DNA of 64,000 nt. It comes from Lachnospiraceae bacterium (lineage in GTDB: Bacteria; Bacillota; Clostridia; Lachnospirales; Lachnospiraceae). The stretch lies in NCBI GenBank assembly GCA_017553505.1, contig JAFZLD010000001.1:1-64000 (forward strand). Reading direction: 5' to 3'. The position numbers were made by a program, and so were the translations under genes. The notes beneath the pieces are model-generated. The model was not told where the DNA came from, did no database searches, and saw only the letters and a program-made list of their open reading frames with translations. This document shows positions 1 through 9,641 of this stretch, in pieces. The stretch's first letter is position 1, and every line of letters begins with the position of its first letter.

Positions 1-1592
1 CTGATAGCGTCAATCGGAGGATTGGTAACCTGCGCGAAGCTCTGCTTGAAGTAGTCAAACAAAGGACGTGCCTGCTTGGAAAGTACCGCAAGGGGCGTAT
101 CCACACCCATGGCACCGATGTGTTCGCTCTTGTTAAGAGCCATGCAGAGAATCTCCTCGGCATATTCTTCATATGAATAACCGAAGGCCTTCTGGAGGCG
201 CATAAGCTCTTCGTCGCCGTAGGATACGGGCTTCTCGTTGGGAATCTTTAAGTCGCGAAGCTTAAGGGTGTTACCGTCGATCCACTCGCCGTAAGGCTCC
301 TTGGACGCGTATTTTTCTTTGATCTCCGCATCCGTATATATCTTAGAAATTTTGGTATCAACAAGAAGCATCTTACCGGGATGGAGACGTTCTTTCTTCA
401 CGATATGTGCCTCGTCAATATTAAGCACACCTACTTCCGACGAAAGAATGAGTCTGCCGTCGTCCGTTACATAGTATCTCGAAGGCCTTAAGCCGTTACG
501 GTCAAGGATTGCACCCATAACATCGCCGTCCGAGAAAAGAATGGACGCGGGGCCGTCCCAAGGCTCCATCATGGTAGCGTAGTATGCGTAGAAATCCCTT
601 ACTTTGTCTGAAATCGTATCGTTGTGATCCCAAGGCTCGGGAATAAGAATCATGGCTGCAAGTGCGGGATCCATACCGCTCATCATCATGAATTCAAGTG
701 TATTGTCAAGCATAGCGGAGTCGGAGCCTTCAGCCGGAATTACAGGAAGAACTCTCGTCATATCCTCGGGAGTGAAAGCATCCGTGAACATGGTCTCCTC
801 GCGCGCAAGCATCTTATCGACGTTACCGCGAATAGTGTTAATCTCGCCGTTATGCACAAGCATTCTGTTGGGATGAGCTCTTCGCCAGCTGGGATTGGTG
901 TTGGTAGAGAATCTTGAATGAACCATCGCAATGGCAGACTCATAAGCCTTATCCTGAAGGTCCTTAAAGAAAGTACGCAGCTGGCCTACCAGGAACATAC
1001 CTTTATATACGATGGTTCTTGATGACAGAGACGGCACATAAGTATTGTCGTTACTCTGCTCGAATACTCGTCTGATTACATAAAGCTTTCTGTCAAATTC
1101 AAGGTCTGTATGAGCACTTGCGGGACGCTTGATAAAGCCCTGATAAATATCCGGACAGCTCTCCAAAGCCTTGGAACCAAGGACGCTTGGAACAGTGGGA
1201 ACCTTTCTCCATCCTATGAATTCAAGACCTTCTTTGGCTACGATAACCTCAAACATCTTACGGGCCTGTCTCTGTGCAAGCTCCTCTCTCGGGAAAAAGA
1301 ACATGCCGACACCGTATTCACGCTCACCGGGAAGGGTAAAGCCTTCCTCCTTGGCCGCTTTAACCAGGAATTTGTGAGGAATCTGAGTAAGGATTCCCAC
1401 GCCGTCTCCGGTCTCGCCTTTCGCGTCTTTACCTGCGCGGTGCTCAAGGTTCTCAACAATCTTTAAAGCATCGTCAACTATGGCATGGCTCTTTTTGCCG
1501 TGAATGTTGATTATGGCGCCGATACCGCAGTTGTCGTGTTCAAAAGAAGGATCGTACATATTCTGCTGGGGGTTCTCTCCGTCCTGTTTCAT
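1..1592 (-). CDS. gltB: Glutamate synthase large subunit, N-terminal part (cut by window edge)
   Basis: About 530 residues are visible. They match the class II glutamine amidotransferase domain of glutamate synthase, which releases ammonia from glutamine to aminate 2-oxoglutarate. After a short propeptide the nucleophile is Cys22 in DNCGIGA. Other family stretches are KGMFLVGQL, MVHSRFSTNT, VHNGEINTIRGN, WDGPASILFSDG and RNGLRPSRYY. The start at 1592 follows a clear AAGGAG. The gene is third in the asnB-pyrG-gltB operon, 19 bp after pyrG. The FMN/iron-sulfur synthase half and the stop lie outside the window, so intactness cannot be judged. Confidence 0.93.
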   Translation of the reverse strand, partial: MKQDGENPQQNMYDPSFEHDNCGIGAIINIHGKKSHAIVDDALKIVENLEHRAGKDAKGETGDGVGILTQIPHKFLVKAAKEEGFTLPGEREYGVGMFFFPREELAQRQARKMFEVIVAKEGLEFIGWRKVPTVPSVLGSKALESCPDIYQGFIKRPASAHTDLEFDRKLYVIRRVFEQSNDNTYVPSLSSRTIVYKGMFLVGQLRTFFKDLQDKAYESAIAMVHSRFSTNTNPSWRRAHPNRMLVHNGEINTIRGNVDKMLAREETMFTDAFTPEDMTRVLPVIPAEGSDSAMLDNTLEFMMMSGMDPALAAMILIPEPWDHNDTISDKVRDFYAYYATMMEPWDGPASILFSDGDVMGAILDRNGLRPSRYYVTDDGRLILSSEVGVLNIDEAHIVKKERLHPGKMLLVDTKISKIYTDAEIKEKYASKEPYGEWIDGNTLKLRDLKIPNEKPVSYGDEELMRLQKAFGYSYEEYAEEILCMALNKSEHIGAMGVDTPLAVLSKQARPLFDYFKQSFAQVTNPPIDAI

Positions 1593-1611
1593 TACTCAAT
1601 ACTCCTTAAAT

Positions 1612-3222
1612 TTATTTCTTTTGCTGCATATACTTAACCGCTGCCTCCACAAGTCCTTTGAATAAGGGATGCGCCGCATCGGGACGGGACTTGAATTCCG
1701 GATGAGCCTGTGTTGCGAGAAAGTATGGATGATCTTTAAGTTCTATCATTTCAACGATTCGACCGTCAGGTGACATTCCGCTAAGAACCATACCGTTCTT
1801 AACAAGGACGTCCTTGTATTCGTTGTTGACTTCATATCTGTGACGGTGACGTTCGCTGATGTTTTCCTGTCCGTAAAGTGCGTAAGCCTTTGTGGACTTA
1901 TCGAGCTTACAAGGATAAGCACCGAGTCTTAATGTGCCGCCTAAGTTCACTACGCCGTTCTGCTCGGGCATAAGGTCGATTACGGGATGCATGGTGTCGG
2001 GGTTAAGCTCGCTGCTGTTTGCACCCGCAAGTTCGCAGACATTTCTTGCAAATTCAATGATTGCAACCTGCATGCCGAGGCAGAGACCTAAGAAAGGAAT
2101 CTTGTTTTCTCTTGCATATCTTACGGCTTCAATCTTGCCTTCAGTACCTCTTACGCCGAAACCGCCGGGTACGAGGATACCGTCGGAGCCTTTAAGATAC
2201 TTTTCAGCGCCGTCTTTCTCGATATCTTCCGAATCAACCCAGTTGATTTCTACCTTGGCCTGTTCGGCGATACCGCTGTGCTTTAAGGCTTCCACAACGC
2301 TTAAGTATGCGTCGTGAAGTGCTACGTACTTGCCGACAAGAGAAATCTTTACGTTGTACTTAGGGTTCTTTTCACGTACTGTAATCTCTTCCCATTTGGT
2401 TAAGTCGGGCGTTCTGATGGGGAGGTTTAACAGCTTACAAATTGCGTCCGCAAAGCCTTCTTTTTCCAGCATAAGCGGTACATCGTACAAAGAAGGCGCG
2501 TCGAGGTTCTCAAGTACGTTTTCCTTCTTAACGTTACAAAAAAGAGCGACCTTTTCTTTTAAGTGGTCGTCGAGGGGATAGTCCGAACGGCATACGAGAA
2601 TGTCGGGCCAAAGTCCCATGCTCTGGAGGTTCTTGACACTCATTTGGGTGGGCTTGGTCTTAAGTTCGCCGGAGGCTTTGATATAAGGGATAAGGGTTAC
2701 GTGCACCATTGCGGTGTTGCCGATACCCTGCTCGATTCTGAACTGTCTTATGGCTTCAAGGAAGGGCTGGCTTTCGATGTCGCCGACGGTGCCGCCTACT
2801 TCTACGATGGATACTGTCACATCGCCGTCGTCTTCTTCAGTGTGGAAGCGGGATTTGATTTCATTGGTGATGTGGGGAATTACCTGAACGGTACCTCCGC
2901 CGTAGTCGCCGTGACGTTCTTTGTTAAGAACTGTCTGATAAACTTTACCGGTAGTTACGTTAGAATTTCTGGTAAGACTTTCGTCGATGAAACGCTCGTA
3001 ATGACCGAGGTCCAAGTCTGTCTCACATCCGTCGTCGGTTACGAATACTTCGCCGTGCTGGATGGGGTTCATGGTGCCGGGATCCACATTGATGTAGGGA
3101 TCGAATTTTTGCATGGTGACTCTGAAGCCTCTTGCTTTTAAGAGCCTTCCAAGTGATGCTGCCGTTATTCCTTTTCCGAGTCCCGAAACGACTCCGCCTG
3201 TTACAAATACATACTTAACCAT
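1612..3222 (-). CDS. pyrG: CTP synthase
   Basis: This 536-residue protein makes CTP from UTP, ATP and glutamine, at the usual family length. The N-terminal synthetase domain opens with [17 protein letters not shown], which contains the P-loop. The C-terminal class I amidotransferase domain has its nucleophile Cys in FLGLCLGMQ and the His/Glu pair in ATQAHPEF. The start has a GAGG ribosome binding site six bases upstream. It sits 48 bp after asnB and 19 bp before gltB, all read leftward, so one transcript probably carries three glutamine-consuming enzymes. Confidence 0.97.
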   Translation of the reverse strand: MVKYVFVTGGVVSGLGKGITAASLGRLLKARGFRVTMQKFDPYINVDPGTMNPIQHGEVFVTDDGCETDLDLGHYERFIDESLTRNSNVTTGKVYQTVLNKERHGDYGGGTVQVIPHITNEIKSRFHTEEDDGDVTVSIVEVGGTVGDIESQPFLEAIRQFRIEQGIGNTAMVHVTLIPYIKASGELKTKPTQMSVKNLQSMGLWPDILVCRSDYPLDDHLKEKVALFCNVKKENVLENLDAPSLYDVPLMLEKEGFADAICKLLNLPIRTPDLTKWEEITVREKNPKYNVKISLVGKYVALHDAYLSVVEALKHSGIAEQAKVEINWVDSEDIEKDGAEKYLKGSDGILVPGGFGVRGTEGKIEAVRYARENKIPFLGLCLGMQVAIIEFARNVCELAGANSSELNPDTMHPVIDLMPEQNGVVNLGGTLRLGAYPCKLDKSTKAYALYGQENISERHRHRYEVNNEYKDVLVKNGMVLSGMSPDGRIVEMIELKDHPYFLATQAHPEFKSRPDAAHPLFKGLVEAAVKYMQQKK

Positions 3223-3270
3223 AAATTGCCTCTCTAATCTCTCAATCTCTTCTCTTATTACACTTGTTGT

Positions 3271-4848
3271 TTACACACCGCTCGCGCCGTAGTTGGCAAG
3301 GACTCTTGCCGAAGGGTCGTTTACGTTACAGCCTTCCCAGGACTTATTAGGCATCCAGAAATCCGCTATCATGTGAGCCTGTCCGGGATAATACTCTTCA
3401 AAGAGTTCTCTGTATAAAAGCGATTCCTTGGTGAACGGAGCCGCGTGGGTGTACTTTTTAATCTTCTCTTTAAATTCTTCGTCTGTGTACTTTTCCTCGG
3501 CGTAGGCTTTCAGGTAATCTACCATCGAGTGTCCCACTGCATCGGAAAAAGCAGCCTTCTCACGCATCAATATGTCGTAAGGAAGGTAATCACCTTCAAA
3601 TGCGTGTCTTAACATATATTTACCTTTGTTATAGGTGTTCATCTTAAGCTTCGGGTTGATGCTCATAACGTATTTCACAAAATCCAGGTCGCCGAAAGGT
3701 ACGCGGGCTTCCATGGAGTTAACGGAAATGCAACGGTCGGCTCTGAGTACGTCGTACATGTAAAGTTCCTTGATACGCTTGGAGGCTTCTCTCTGGAAGC
3801 TTTCTGCGTCGGGAGCAAAGTCCGTGTACTTGTATCCGAAGAGCTCATCCGAAATCTCGCCGGTCATAAGAACACGGATATCGGTGGTCTCGTGAATTGC
3901 CTTACATACAAGGTACATGCCGATGCTTGCCCGGATTGTGGTGATATCGAAGGTCCCAAGGAGCTTCACTACGTCGGGAAGTGCCTTGATTACGTCGTCT
4001 GCTGTAATGATTACCTCGGTGTGGTCGCTTCCGATGTAGTCTGCGACTTCTTTGGCGTATTTAAGGTCGATTGCGTCGGTGCTCATGCCTATTGCGAAGG
4101 TCTTGATGGGCTTATCAAGTAGCTTCTGTGATACCGCACATACAAGGGAACTGTCGAGACCGCCGCTTAGTAAGAATCCTAACGGTGCATCGGAGTCGAG
4201 ACGCTTCTCTATACCTTTAGTAAGTTTTTCTTTAATATTCCTGCAGGCTTCTTCAAGGCCGTCCGCGGAGTATTCTTTGGCTACGCTTACGTCCGAGTAG
4301 CAGATGAAGTTGCCGTCGATGTAGTAGTGTCCGGGAGGGAACGGGAATATCTTGTCAGTGAGGCCTGTGAGGTTTTTAGCTTCGCTGGCAAAGACTATTC
4401 CTCCCTCTCTGGTATGGCCGTAAAACAAAGGCCTTATTCCAATCGGATCTCTCGCCGCCACGAGAGATTTACGTTTGGCATCATAAATTATTAATGCGTA
4501 TTCCGCATCGAGCTTTGCAAACATCTCGGGGCCGTACTTCTCATACATGGGAAGCAGGATCTCGCAGTCCGAGTCGCTTGCGAAGGTGTATTCTTTTTCA
4601 AGTTCTGCTTTGATAGGTCTGAAACCATATATCTCACCATTACATACCAGTTTATTACCGTTAAGATTGAAGGGCTGCATTCCGCTTTCCGTAAGACCCA
4701 TAATCGAAAGTCTCTGAAAGCCCATCACTCCGCCGTCAAACTCTTCCATTCTGTCCATGTCGGGGCCTCTTGAGTGGGTCCGTTCCATGTACTCCCTTAA
4801 ATCATCTTTGGAAAATTCTTTTCCCCGGTACGCAAAAATTGAACACAT
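3271..4848 (-). CDS. asnB: Asparagine synthase (glutamine-hydrolysing)
   Basis: The 525-residue protein converts aspartate, glutamine and ATP to asparagine. Met-Cys at the N-terminus supplies the class II amidotransferase nucleophile Cys2. The HSRGPD and CNGEIYGF motifs bind glutamine, and the synthetase domain carries the pyrophosphate loop FLLSGGLDSS. Later family features include MTGEISDELFGY and ARVPFGD. The start is fixed by Cys2 and by an AGGA site eight bases upstream. It is the first gene of the asnB-pyrG-gltB operon and is preceded by a strong promoter with an immediate T-tailed hairpin. Confidence 0.96.
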   Translation of the reverse strand: MCSIFAYRGKEFSKDDLREYMERTHSRGPDMDRMEEFDGGVMGFQRLSIMGLTESGMQPFNLNGNKLVCNGEIYGFRPIKAELEKEYTFASDSDCEILLPMYEKYGPEMFAKLDAEYALIIYDAKRKSLVAARDPIGIRPLFYGHTREGGIVFASEAKNLTGLTDKIFPFPPGHYYIDGNFICYSDVSVAKEYSADGLEEACRNIKEKLTKGIEKRLDSDAPLGFLLSGGLDSSLVCAVSQKLLDKPIKTFAIGMSTDAIDLKYAKEVADYIGSDHTEVIITADDVIKALPDVVKLLGTFDITTIRASIGMYLVCKAIHETTDIRVLMTGEISDELFGYKYTDFAPDAESFQREASKRIKELYMYDVLRADRCISVNSMEARVPFGDLDFVKYVMSINPKLKMNTYNKGKYMLRHAFEGDYLPYDILMREKAAFSDAVGHSMVDYLKAYAEEKYTDEEFKEKIKKYTHAAPFTKESLLYRELFEEYYPGQAHMIADFWMPNKSWEGCNVNDPSARVLANYGASGV

Positions 4849-4909
4849 TGTAGGTTTCCTCGTTGTTGATTTTTCGCGCCTTCGCGGGCTTTCGCTCCGC
4901 CTCGGCTAT

Positions 4910-4957
4910 AAAAAAAGCGACAAAGGCACGGGGACTTCCCGCGACGCCTTTGTCGCT
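4910..4957 (-). terminator. Promoter-proximal attenuator hairpin in the asnB leader
   Basis: An 11-bp perfect stem, GCGACAAAGGC paired with GCCTTTGTCGC, with a GC-rich loop is followed by seven T on the minus strand. It has the form of an intrinsic terminator but lies between the asnB promoter and asnB. Completed termination would give a leader RNA of roughly 50 nt. Comparable hairpins precede glnN, amt and dapF. Because the promoter lies upstream of the hairpin, it cannot simply be the terminator of the preceding gene. The antiterminating signal is not visible. Confidence 0.75.
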
Positions 4958-4969
4958 TTATATTGTATC

Positions 4970-4998
4970 ATTGTATACAGGTAGAACAGGTTTGTCAA
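4970..4998 (-). promoter_or_regulatory. asnB promoter (TTGACA-17-TACAAT)
   Basis: Read leftward, TTGACA (4993-4998) and TACAAT (4970-4975) are separated by exactly 17 bp, a near-perfect vegetative sigma promoter. The predicted transcript starts near 4963, only about seven bases before the hairpin described next. This is a sequence match only. Confidence 0.85.
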
Positions 4999-5033
4999 TA
5001 AGTTTTTAAGTGATTTTTATATGACATTCTCTA

Positions 5034-5558
5034 TTACTTTAAATCAACCCGATAGTGTTGCTTCATAACTCCGCCTTCCCTGAATTCATCAGTCAGCTTT
5101 CCGCCGCAGCTCTTTGCTGTCGCGGCCGATGCGGTGTTGCTTTTGTCACAGGATATGATTACCTGCTTAAGTCCTATGCTTCGGGCGAAGTCCAGGCAAA
5201 GCGCAAGCTGCTTCGTGCCGTATCCCTTGCCACGCTCGGAAGGTCTGATACCGTAAGCTATGTGGCCACCTTTTCGTAACTGTTCTGTCAATGAATGGTG
5301 AATCTTGATGCAACCTATAAGCTTTCCGTCCGAAACCCGCCCGGAAAAGAAAGTGCTCGTCCGCACGCCCGTCTCGGGATTCACCTCGCTGATGGCCTCA
5401 ATATGCTTAAGCCACTCATCAAAGCTGTCAAAATACGCAAGCCCTCCGCTTCCGTGAACCTGCATGTCCCCGGCACCGAAATGCTCTTCTTTGTACTCTG
5501 TTATCTCTTGTTCCATTGCCTTGGTCGGTCTTACCAATACCAATTCACTTGTACTCAT
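5034..5558 (-). CDS. GNAT family N-acetyltransferase
   Basis: This is a single-domain GNAT protein of 174 residues from the chosen start, expected to acetylate an amine with acetyl-CoA. The pyrophosphate loop is seen as RPSERGKGYGTKQL and the strand before it as GHIAYGI. I prefer the Met at 5558 because AAGGA precedes it by five bases; the upstream in-frame Met at 5588 lacks a comparable site. It overlaps the end of the muramidase gene by 14 bases and is the last gene of the 10292-5034 operon. The substrate is unknown. Confidence 0.85.
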   Translation of the reverse strand: MSTSELVLVRPTKAMEQEITEYKEEHFGAGDMQVHGSGGLAYFDSFDEWLKHIEAISEVNPETGVRTSTFFSGRVSDGKLIGCIKIHHSLTEQLRKGGHIAYGIRPSERGKGYGTKQLALCLDFARSIGLKQVIISCDKSNTASAATAKSCGGKLTDEFREGGVMKQHYRVDLK

Positions 5559-6264
5559 AGAATTCCTTCTCATCGCCGCAATAAACATTCATGTCAATGT
5601 ATCGTTCCGCTCCCGAATACCCTTTAAGCACATGCCTGTTGGAGTACTGCCAGAAGGTCCATTTTACGGACGGGTTCGGCTTTTTGTAGACGCTTCTGAT
5701 CCAGACATCGTAATCGCCGAATCTTTCCTGCAGCACCGGCAACCATTCCTCCGTGGTGTATATAATCGGTCGCATGCCATAGTGTGACTCGACTATACTT
5801 ATATAGTCGCACAGTTCCGAGAGCATTTTTTCTTTGTCGAGCTTATCCGGGTCCTTGTATCCCCCGTAGGGCTCAACATCCACCACCGGCGGAAGCATGC
5901 CCTCCACAGCCGTTACAGCATTACAGAAATTCTCTGCCTGCGTGGCTCCCGCTGAGTCAAGACTGAAGAAATGATACGCGCCGATTCTTAATCCTGTCGC
6001 CTGCGCCTCGCTCCAATTCTTGTCGAACTGCTCATCCTTGTATCCCGAGCCTTCGGTTGCCTTAATGTAGGCAAAAGAAATCTCCTCTTCTGCCAGCTTG
6101 TTCCAGTCTATCTCCCCCTGATGGTGAGAGACATCAACGCCGCGAATCGGGTACTTTTCTTTGGACGGGTTATTTATGTGGAGTACACCCACGTATAAGA
6201 GAATCGGCACTAAGCATGCCAACACTATTAACAGCAACAGTAGAATCAATATCTTTCTTTTCAT
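5545..6264 (-). CDS. Membrane-anchored GH25 muramidase
   Basis: The 239-residue protein starts with a Lys-Arg segment and a leucine-rich membrane anchor (about residues 3-28). A GH25 lysozyme domain follows. Hallmarks are RGVDVSHHQGEIDW (first catalytic Asp), FAYIKATEG, GAYHFF, PPVVDVEPYGG (second acidic pair), IIYTT and KWTFWQYS. The predicted role is cleavage of the beta-1,4 bond between MurNAc and GlcNAc on the outer face of the membrane, for wall remodelling. It lies in a run of acetyltransferase, methyltransferase and transport genes with gaps of 9-21 bp. Confidence 0.9.
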   Translation of the reverse strand: MKRKILILLLLLIVLACLVPILLYVGVLHINNPSKEKYPIRGVDVSHHQGEIDWNKLAEEEISFAYIKATEGSGYKDEQFDKNWSEAQATGLRIGAYHFFSLDSAGATQAENFCNAVTAVEGMLPPVVDVEPYGGYKDPDKLDKEKMLSELCDYISIVESHYGMRPIIYTTEEWLPVLQERFGDYDVWIRSVYKKPNPSVKWTFWQYSNRHVLKGYSGAERYIDMNVYCGDEKEFYEYK

Positions 6265-6273
6265 ACAAACCCT

Positions 6274-6720
6274 CTACAGCCTCTTCAAGCACGAATGCTT
6301 CTCATCTATCGCAAAGCCGTTGTTCCTATAAAAGTTAAGCGTGGACTCCCTGTTTGAGCCGGTTTCAAGAGAAACTTTATAGCAATTATGACTTACCGCA
6401 ATTTCGGTGGCACGCTCAAGTAAAGCCGAGGCAAAGCCCCTCTGCCTGTAAGCCTCGTGCGTAACAACGTTCTCGATTACGGCGAAAGGTCTGACATTGT
6501 GCGTGAGGCTTCTGATAATCGCCATCTGCACCGATGCCACAGCTTTTCCGTCTTCTTCCGCCACCAGGATGTAATTGTACTTATCCTTGGAATATTCCTC
6601 CAGAATAGCCTCCCATACTTCCATGTTCTGCTCTTCCTGCGGCGGATACTTAGTCAGATACTCGAAATACAAAACCTTTAAATCCTGTGCATCTTTACCC
6701 GATGCTTCCCTCACAACCAT
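6274..6720 (-). CDS. GNAT family N-acetyltransferase
   Basis: The 148-residue protein is a complete GNAT fold. The acetyl-CoA loop is YRQRGFASALL and the C-terminal strand-helix is STLNFYRNNGF. AGGAGG lies six bases before the ATG at 6720; a GTG two codons upstream overlaps that site and is unlikely to be used. It is part of the compact leftward operon from 10292 to 5034. The substrate cannot be assigned from sequence. Confidence 0.86.
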   Translation of the reverse strand: MVVREASGKDAQDLKVLYFEYLTKYPPQEEQNMEVWEAILEEYSKDKYNYILVAEEDGKAVASVQMAIIRSLTHNVRPFAVIENVVTHEAYRQRGFASALLERATEIAVSHNCYKVSLETGSNRESTLNFYRNNGFAIDEKHSCLKRL

Positions 6721-6741
6721 GTACACCCTCCTAATACGTGA

Positions 6742-7509
6742 CTATTTGTTCTTCCTGACCACATACACATATCTGGCCAGTTCTTTTCTGTACTCTTCAA
6801 AAGGCTTGTCGGCGTACTCGGTCTGCGCTATCAACATGTCGCACCAGTCGCCGTTACCTTCCCGCTCGAATTCATCTTTGAGGGAGAGGGCCGCTTTCTT
6901 TTTCCTGAGGAGAAGGTCGTAGGATTCTCTCGTGATGTCTGTGCAATCGTAATGAATGCTCTTGTGGCGGAGAATCTGCGCCAACTGTGATGTGTCCGCA
7001 TTCTCTGTCTTAGGCACAACATCGCCCTCCTGATAACAGGTAAAGAAAGTGCCTCCTTTCTTAAGCCATTTCATAATCTGATCTGTAAACGCCGCCATGT
7101 CGGGGGCGAAGTACATGGTATCCATTGAAACGATGACGTCGAATGTGCCGGCCGGATAGTCGATTTCTCCTATGCAGGCCTGCTTGAAATCGCTGTCGGT
7201 TTTAAACGTCGCCCGGGCCGTATCTATAGCATTCTGCGAGTAGTCAAAACCGTAGATGTAAGCACCCGTTTTCTTTTGAAGATACCCTAACATCTTACCG
7301 TTTCCGCAACCTATATCAAGAATCCGCGCTTGTCTATCCGTCGGAATGTATTTAAGAATTCTATCAACCTGCGCGGTATCGCTGAATCCATCCTGCGAAA
7401 AATCATTTCCAAAAGCTTCCTTGCAGAAATGCCTGAAAGCCTCAGAGCTCTGCGCCATCCCATAGAACTGCTCATATTCATTATAAAAAAGTAAATTGTC
7501 CTGTTCCAA
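6742..7509 (-). CDS. SAM-dependent class I methyltransferase
   Basis: The 255-residue protein contains the SAM-binding motif ARILDIGCGNGKMLG, the acidic residue after strand 2 in IYGFDYSQ, and the later motifs FDVIVSMDTMYF and LKKGGTFFTCYQ. It is a small-molecule-type methyltransferase of the Methyltransf_11/25 kind. A tail of about 70 residues after the core probably helps to select substrate. It lies 21 bp after the MFS gene and 21 bp before an acetyltransferase, so it may modify a compound handled by the same operon. The substrate is unknown. Confidence 0.85.
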   Translation of the reverse strand: MEQDNLLFYNEYEQFYGMAQSSEAFRHFCKEAFGNDFSQDGFSDTAQVDRILKYIPTDRQARILDIGCGNGKMLGYLQKKTGAYIYGFDYSQNAIDTARATFKTDSDFKQACIGEIDYPAGTFDVIVSMDTMYFAPDMAAFTDQIMKWLKKGGTFFTCYQEGDVVPKTENADTSQLAQILRHKSIHYDCTDITRESYDLLLRKKKAALSLKDEFEREGNGDWCDMLIAQTEYADKPFEEYRKELARYVYVVRKNK

Positions 7510-7530
7510 ATCTTGTCACCCCTCGTAGTT

Positions 7531-8730
7531 TTAGTTCTCACTGCCTGAGCGGCTCGGTGAGAATCTGCCGAGTACAATCAGCCCTATTCCCATAATGACG
7601 GGGAATATCATGGCAGCGCCGATTCCGATTCGCATGTTGTCGCCCATCGCACCGGCTATGGCACCCGCAAGTGTCGGTCCGCCGGAGCATCCAAGGTCGC
7701 CCGCAAGCGCAAGCAACGCAAAAAGAAGCGTTCCTCTTCCCTTAACCAGCGCCGACGCACTGCTGAACGTTCCCGGCCAGAATATACCTACCGAAAATCC
7801 CGCAAGGCCACAACCAAGCAGCGCAACTACAGGATTCGGAACAAATACGATTACCAGATACGAAGCGATGCAAAGTACAGTCGAAATGCCCATGAATAGC
7901 CTCAAATTAATCTTGTGCCCCTTCGTTCCGTAAATGGTCCTTGAAATCGCCATGCACAGCGCAAACAGCATCGGTCCGAGAATGTCTCCCATCGTCTTGG
8001 AAACTCCCAGTCCCTTCTCCGCAAAAGCAGATGACCACTGGCTCACCGCCTGCTCGGACGCCCCCGCGCTTAACATCATAAGAAACATAAGCCAGAAGAT
8101 TCCCTGCGTGGCAAGCGCCTTGATTCCCGTGCTTTCCTCCGCCTCGGCTTCAAGTCTTGCTATCGGAACTTTAGTAAAAAGAACAAGGTCCGCAGCGGGG
8201 ATAATGCACCACAAAACCGCGAGTATTCTCCAGTTTCCTATGCCCGCAAAAGCAAAAAACACCGTCGACAAAAGCACAACCGCCATATGTCCCCAGCAAT
8301 ATGCCGAGTGAAGCAGACTCATCTGAGCTTCTTTGTTATCGGACGGACATGCCTCCACGATAGGGCTTACCAAAACTTCCTGAAGTCCTCCGCCGATAGC
8401 ATAAATGCATACGCTAAGCAGTATCCCCGGAAACGGCTCCATCACCCGTCCCGGCAAGACCGTAAGAAGTAAGAGTCCTGTAATAGCCGCAGCATTCGAC
8501 AATATCATCGACGCTCTGTATCCTATCTTCTCTATGAAAGGCGTCGAAAACATATCAATTAAGAGCTGAAGGCCGAAATTGAATGTGATAAGAAGCGTTA
8601 TCTTGCTAAGCGGAATGCCAAATTCCGTCTGCATCTGCACAAACAAAAGCGGCACAAAATTATTGACTATAGCCTGCACGACATAGCCAAGGTATGCTGC
8701 TTTAATTGTGGTGTTGTATTTATTCTTCAT
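7531..8730 (-). CDS. MFS transporter
   Basis: The 399-residue protein has about 12 hydrophobic segments in two halves of six, with a polar central loop around VPIARLEAEAEE. This is the usual major facilitator layout. The C-terminal half has FAEKGLGVS and the glycine-rich AGFSVGIFWPGTFSSAS typical of sugar-type or FucP-like MFS carriers, but the cargo is not determinable. Its ATG overlaps the stop of the preceding gene in an ATGA arrangement, which implies translational coupling. Confidence 0.85.
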   Translation of the reverse strand: MKNKYNTTIKAAYLGYVVQAIVNNFVPLLFVQMQTEFGIPLSKITLLITFNFGLQLLIDMFSTPFIEKIGYRASMILSNAAAITGLLLLTVLPGRVMEPFPGILLSVCIYAIGGGLQEVLVSPIVEACPSDNKEAQMSLLHSAYCWGHMAVVLLSTVFFAFAGIGNWRILAVLWCIIPAADLVLFTKVPIARLEAEAEESTGIKALATQGIFWLMFLMMLSAGASEQAVSQWSSAFAEKGLGVSKTMGDILGPMLFALCMAISRTIYGTKGHKINLRLFMGISTVLCIASYLVIVFVPNPVVALLGCGLAGFSVGIFWPGTFSSASALVKGRGTLLFALLALAGDLGCSGGPTLAGAIAGAMGDNMRIGIGAAMIFPVIMGIGLIVLGRFSPSRSGSEN

Positions 8731-9158
8731 AACAAACCCCCGAATATTCTGCTAAAATTCTTAATCGTAGGAATGTGAATCAACACGGCTCTGCCTTGGT
8801 ATTTTTCAAGCAAGTACCAATAGGCTTCGTTGCATAAATAGTGCGTCGGCGTCTTGGAAATCGTACTGTTGATGCCGGCGTCCGACAGACGTTTCGTAAT
8901 CGCCTCAAGGTTCAGCGTGGTAGTGAGGCGTGCGCTTTCTTTCTCCGCACACTTCTCAATTCTGAACGAATCGGACAAATTCTTATCTACGCCAAATAGA
9001 TACACAGCGTCATAATCTGCCGGGAGTTCAGCGATATCCCGCTTAAGTCCCTCAAAAGAGTTGGTTAGCAAGAAATGCTGCCCGGACAGCGCGCTCACCA
9101 GCATGGCAGAAGAATTATTTTTTCCTTTGAAGCCTATGTATAGTTCTTTTTCCGCCAT
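8727..9158 (-). CDS. Pyroglutamyl-peptidase-like protein (short C15 fold)
   Basis: The 143-residue protein resembles the C-terminal part of pyrrolidone-carboxylate peptidases. THYLCNEAYWYLL aligns with the family's nucleophile-Cys segment, and VLIHIPTI with the catalytic His strand. The family is normally about 200-215 residues, and the N-terminal Glu region here is short and diverged. It could be a minimal peptidase or a catalytically altered relative. The ATG at 9158 has GGAGG just upstream; an in-frame TTG at 9170 overlaps that site. It couples to the MFS gene by a 4-bp overlap. Confidence 0.55.
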   Translation of the reverse strand: MAEKELYIGFKGKNNSSAMLVSALSGQHFLLTNSFEGLKRDIAELPADYDAVYLFGVDKNLSDSFRIEKCAEKESARLTTTLNLEAITKRLSDAGINSTISKTPTHYLCNEAYWYLLEKYQGRAVLIHIPTIKNFSRIFGGLL

Positions 9159-9179
9159 ACGCCCTCCCAAGTAACCTCA

Positions 9180-9629
9180 TCAAAAGTCCAATTTAAGCAC
9201 TATCTCCTCGTCATTCATCTCGCCGGTATCGCGAAATCCCGCCTTTCGATACATCGCCAAGGCGTTAGTATTGGTTTCTTTGGTCGATAAGCGAATGTTG
9301 TTGGCTCCGTTATCTTTAAAATAGCGGATAATTACTTCCAGTGCCGCTGTTCCGTAGCCTCTTCCCTGCAGCGATTCATCAATCATAAATCGCCAAAGCC
9401 AGTACCTGTCATCGGGATCTTCATACTCTTCGTCAAAAGCAAACATGGTAAATCCCACCATTTCACCGTCGCAATATATTGCAAAAGGACGCGCAACGTC
9501 AGAGTTTTCCAGCGCAGCGTTCCAAGATTCTTCATTGGTCGCTATGTACTGAGCCTGCTCGGCCGCCACTTTCAGTGCAAAGCATTCTTTCTTATTCTCT
9601 TCTGTAATTTCTCTGAGTTCGATGTTCAT
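9180..9629 (-). CDS. GNAT family N-acetyltransferase (PaiA/spermidine-type)
   Basis: The 149-residue protein carries DRYWLWRFMIDESLQG then RGYGTAALE, a layout typical of polyamine acetyltransferase-like GNATs. TNTNALAMYRKAGF forms the last helix. It is the second gene of the operon that starts at 10292, 12 bp after the HAD phosphatase. The relation to diamine/spermidine acetyltransferases is based on motif resemblance only. Confidence 0.85.
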   Translation of the reverse strand: MNIELREITEENKKECFALKVAAEQAQYIATNEESWNAALENSDVARPFAIYCDGEMVGFTMFAFDEEYEDPDDRYWLWRFMIDESLQGRGYGTAALEVIIRYFKDNGANNIRLSTKETNTNALAMYRKAGFRDTGEMNDEEIVLKLDF

Positions 9630-9641
9630 TATCGTTACTTC

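Noticed and set aside
2563-3141. 192-codon rightward reading frame
   Set aside because: It is fully antisense to pyrG, has no ribosome binding site, and its protein has no recognisable content.
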